Source: an uncultured Clostridia bacterium (GTDB taxonomy: Bacteria > Bacillota_A > Clostridia > TANB77 > CAG-508). From it: a DNA stretch of 7,160 nucleotides. Shown piece after piece: positions 5,502 through 7,160 of the stretch. A program made the position numbers and the translations under genes. The number at the start of each line of letters is the position of its first letter. Positions within the stretch are counted from its first letter, which is position 1. A model generated the notes under the pieces. That model saw nothing but the letters and a program-made list of their open reading frames with translations, was not told the DNA's origin and ran no database searches. The DNA lies in assembly GCA_947588915.1 (NCBI GenBank), contig CANPZA010000077.1, positions 1 to 7,160 of the forward strand, written 5' to 3'.

Positions 5502-6870
5502 AATATAAAGAAAAATATTCAGTAATGATTTCACTTACAATAGGAAATCCAGAAGATTTATACAAAAGTTCACAATTATTTAATGTACAAAAATCATTAC
5601 TTATAATTATATAATTACCTCGATAAAGGTCTAAATTTTTAAGAGCATCCTTAGTCTTATTAGAATCATAAGATACATTTGCACAATCTACATATTCACA
5701 ATAGGTAATATCATATAAAGAGAAACTATCATCTAAATAAGGAATAATTGATTGCCCAATAACAGATGAGTCTATTAGAATAGTTGTATTTTTAGGAATA
5801 TTATTATTTATATAATTAGCCATTTCTTTAGCAAATGTATATGGATAATAAACATCTTTTATAGCAGTTCTAAAAAAAGGTAGTAATCCAAAAGATGATG
5901 TAATAAAAATAAATGAAATGTATAAAACAAAATGTTTAAAATCATCAAAAGAACTATCATCACAAATTAATATTAAATAGAATAATGCAACTGCAAAGAA
6001 TAATATATATCGCTGAAATAATATTGATGAATATACATTTGTATAAATATAAAGTTGAAAAATAAGTCCAATAGCTAAAACAATAAATTCTTTATAATGT
6101 TTTTTTAATACAAATATAGTATAAAGAAATAGAATGAATAATAAAAGAGTAATCCATTCAACAGCTTTAATTACAAGTTTATTAAAACTAACCTCATAAT
6201 TAATATTAGTAGTTCCATAAAGCTCAAAAATTACTATTAATGTATTAAGAATTATTAAAAATAAACCAATAATAATAGGTTTTACATTATAATTTTGTTT
6301 CTTCCTAAAATATAAAAATATTTCATAAAAATGAAAAGTAATTGTAAGACCGGCTACAATTCCCCAAACTAGTGAATGAGTATGAATTAATAGGCAAATT
6401 AAAATACTATAAATGATAGGATGTTCTTTTCTTTTAGGATAATAAATACCAATAATAGTAAGTAAAAGAATAATACAAGAGTAATTCCTAGAAATAGCAC
6501 TATAAGTATATGTAAAAGGAATAGTAAAAATAGCAAAAACTTTTATTGCAAAAGGTAATTTTGTTTTAAATAGAAATAACCAAGTGGCAATTAATAATAT
6601 TATATAACTAATCATATTTAAGGTTATAATTGGGAAATTTAACTTAGCAAAAGGCATAAGTAATAAATGCCATAAAATAGGATGACCATCAAATCTGCTC
6701 TCAAAAAACAAATCTACAATTGATAATTCTTTTGCCATCAGCCATGCATGGATTTCATCACGCCAAGGTTCATGAAGAATTGTCAAAATAAAATTGATAA
6801 TGGCATATAAAACAAAAATTATCCAATAAATTATCTTTTTATTTTTTTGAAAAAATTTTTTAAATTGCAT
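5485..6870 (-). CDS. GT-C membrane glycosyltransferase, ArnT/PMT-like
   Basis: This 461-aa protein has a hydrophobic segment at 12-32, then an external loop with EPWRDEIHAW (34-43) whose D38-E39 pair matches the Asp-Glu signature of GT39/ArnT-like GT-C enzymes, and HPILWHLL (63-70). Further family-like elements are SAISRNYS (124-131), LIHTHSLVWG (161-170) and FQRYILFF (285-292). Roughly ten membrane segments extend to about residue 335, followed by a soluble C-terminal part (340-461) with strands such as TTILID and NYIIISND, expected on the outer face. Such enzymes take a sugar from a polyprenyl-phosphate donor; the acceptor, lipid, protein or wall glycan, cannot be told. The start ATG (complement of 6868-6870) has an AGAAAGG site (complement of 6878-6884) 7 nt upstream. 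It is not related in any obvious way to the other GT-C gene beyond fold class. It is divergent from polA. Confidence 0.82.
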   Translation of the reverse strand: MQFKKFFQKNKKIIYWIIFVLYAIINFILTILHEPWRDEIHAWLMAKELSIVDLFFESRFDGHPILWHLLLMPFAKLNFPIITLNMISYIILLIATWLFLFKTKLPFAIKVFAIFTIPFTYTYSAISRNYSCIILLLTIIGIYYPKRKEHPIIYSILICLLIHTHSLVWGIVAGLTITFHFYEIFLYFRKKQNYNVKPIIIGLFLIILNTLIVIFELYGTTNINYEVSFNKLVIKAVEWITLLLFILFLYTIFVLKKHYKEFIVLAIGLIFQLYIYTNVYSSILFQRYILFFAVALFYLILICDDSSFDDFKHFVLYISFIFITSSFGLLPFFRTAIKDVYYPYTFAKEMANYINNNIPKNTTILIDSSVIGQSIIPYLDDSFSLYDITYCEYVDCANVSYDSNKTKDALKNLDLYRGNYIIISNDFCTLNNCELLYKSSGFPIVSEIITEYFSLYFIPYD

Positions 6871-6904
6871 TTTTAAACCTTTCTTATATAATTTTATTTT
6901 ATAC

Positions 6905-6933
6905 TTTTAAATTAATTAAATATAGTATATAAT
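6905..6933 (+). promoter_or_regulatory. Probable polA promoter
   Basis: A perfect TATAAT at 6928-6933 is preceded after a 17-bp spacer by TTTTAA at 6905-6910, which agrees with the TTGACA consensus at only 3 of 6 positions. Transcription would begin near 6940, giving a leader of roughly 30 nt before the TTG start of polA. The -10 box is persuasive, the -35 box weak; in such A+T-rich DNA this remains tentative. Confidence 0.5.
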
Positions 6934-6955
6934 ATGAAAAAATGTATTTCAATAC

Positions 6956-6962
6956 AAGGAGG
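6956..6962 (+). promoter_or_regulatory. Ribosome binding site deciding the TTG start of polA
   Basis: AAGGAGG lies 8 nt before TTG at 6971-6973. No ATG or GTG in frame lies at a suitable distance, and the family-conserved N-terminus begins immediately at this codon, so the TTG start is well supported. Confidence 0.85.
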
Positions 6963-6970
6963 CAAAAATT

Positions 6971-7160
6971 TTGGAAAAATTAGTATTAGTTGATGGAAAT
7001 AGTATTATGAATAGGGCATTTTATGGAATTATGGGAAGCAGAATGCTTACAACAAAAGATGGAAAATATACAAATGCTATATATGGATTTTTAGCAATAT
7101 TATTTAAATTATTAGAAGATGTAAATCCAGAATATATGGCAGTTGCATTTGATTTAAAAG
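6971..7160 (+). CDS. polA: DNA polymerase I, N-terminal fragment (3' part outside the window)
   Basis: The first 63 residues are visible. LVLVDGNSIMNRAFYG (4-19) is the opening of the PolA 5'-3' exonuclease domain, where D8 is a metal-binding residue and the R-A-F-Y pattern is conserved. TNAIYGFLAILFKLLED (34-50) is the following helix, and MAVAFD (56-61) brings the next metal-site Asp, D61. The enzyme removes RNA primers and fills gaps during replication and repair in the cytoplasm. Whether the polymerase and 3'-5' proofreading domains are intact cannot be seen. A stand-alone 5'-3' exonuclease of the same family is possible, but the N-terminus is typical of full PolA in Firmicutes. It starts with TTG and is transcribed away from the ArnT-like gene. 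Confidence 0.9.
   Translation, partial: MEKLVLVDGNSIMNRAFYGIMGSRMLTTKDGKYTNAIYGFLAILFKLLEDVNPEYMAVAFDLK

Larger units (their letters stand above)
6871..6970. other. Divergent spacer between the ArnT-like gene and polA
   Basis: The 100-bp region between the two start codons holds both ribosome binding sites and must hold the minus-strand promoter and, unless a distal one is used, the polA promoter. On the minus strand, A+T-rich hexamers such as TATAAA near 6898-6903 could serve as a -10 box, but no convincing -35 box accompanies them. No operator-like inverted repeat stands out. Confidence 0.5.

Noticed and set aside
6842..6861. Runs of seven T, six A and six T near the start of the ArnT-like gene, as a phase-variation switch
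   Set aside because: Runs of this length are common throughout this A+T-rich window (for example 998-1004), and the reading frame is intact; no reason to see a switch without population data.

Overview
The window looks like chromosome of a very A+T-rich, low-GC Firmicute, most likely a gut-type Clostridia or related uncultured lineage. Evidence is the Lys/Asn/Ile-rich proteins, strong AGGAGG-type ribosome binding sites, TTG starts and short intergenic gaps. The genetic code appears standard: Trp is TGG, and the plus-strand membrane glycosyltransferase gene ends at TGA. No rRNA, tRNA, CRISPR array, transposase or integrase was seen.

Left part (1-1514), accessory in character. It opens with the 3' end of a Fic-family gene, followed by a 163-bp gap carrying several copies of a GTTCAAA half-site in inverted pairs. 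Next comes a tightly coupled pair: a 76-aa acidic helical protein of unknown function and a 295-aa HipA/CtkA-like kinase. There is no HipB-like DNA-binding partner, so the pair may be a non-canonical toxin-antitoxin or signalling module. A 16-bp direct repeat flanks the pair: one copy is the last sense codons of the Fic gene, and the other lies in a short Fic-tail-like stretch just after the kinase.

Middle part (1529-5501), a four-gene plus-strand operon with gaps of 24, 16 and 21 bp. It encodes a COG2509-type FAD-dependent oxidoreductase with a four-cysteine cluster, a low-molecular-weight protein tyrosine phosphatase, a 192-aa protein of unknown function, and a multi-pass GT-C glycosyltransferase resembling MptB-type polyprenol-phosphate-mannose transferases. 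Phosphatase plus membrane glycosyltransferase hints at cell-envelope glycan synthesis or its control; the role of the oxidoreductase and the unknown protein in this is not apparent.

Right part (5485-7160). A second GT-C membrane glycosyltransferase, ArnT/PMT-like, is on the minus strand and its 3' end overlaps the first by 17 bp. It is transcribed away from polA, whose first 63 codons (TTG start) close the window; a 100-bp spacer holds the divergent promoters. The most notable material is the HipA-like pair with its possible operator and flanking repeat, the unknown 192-aa family, and the overlapping convergent glycosyltransferase genes.
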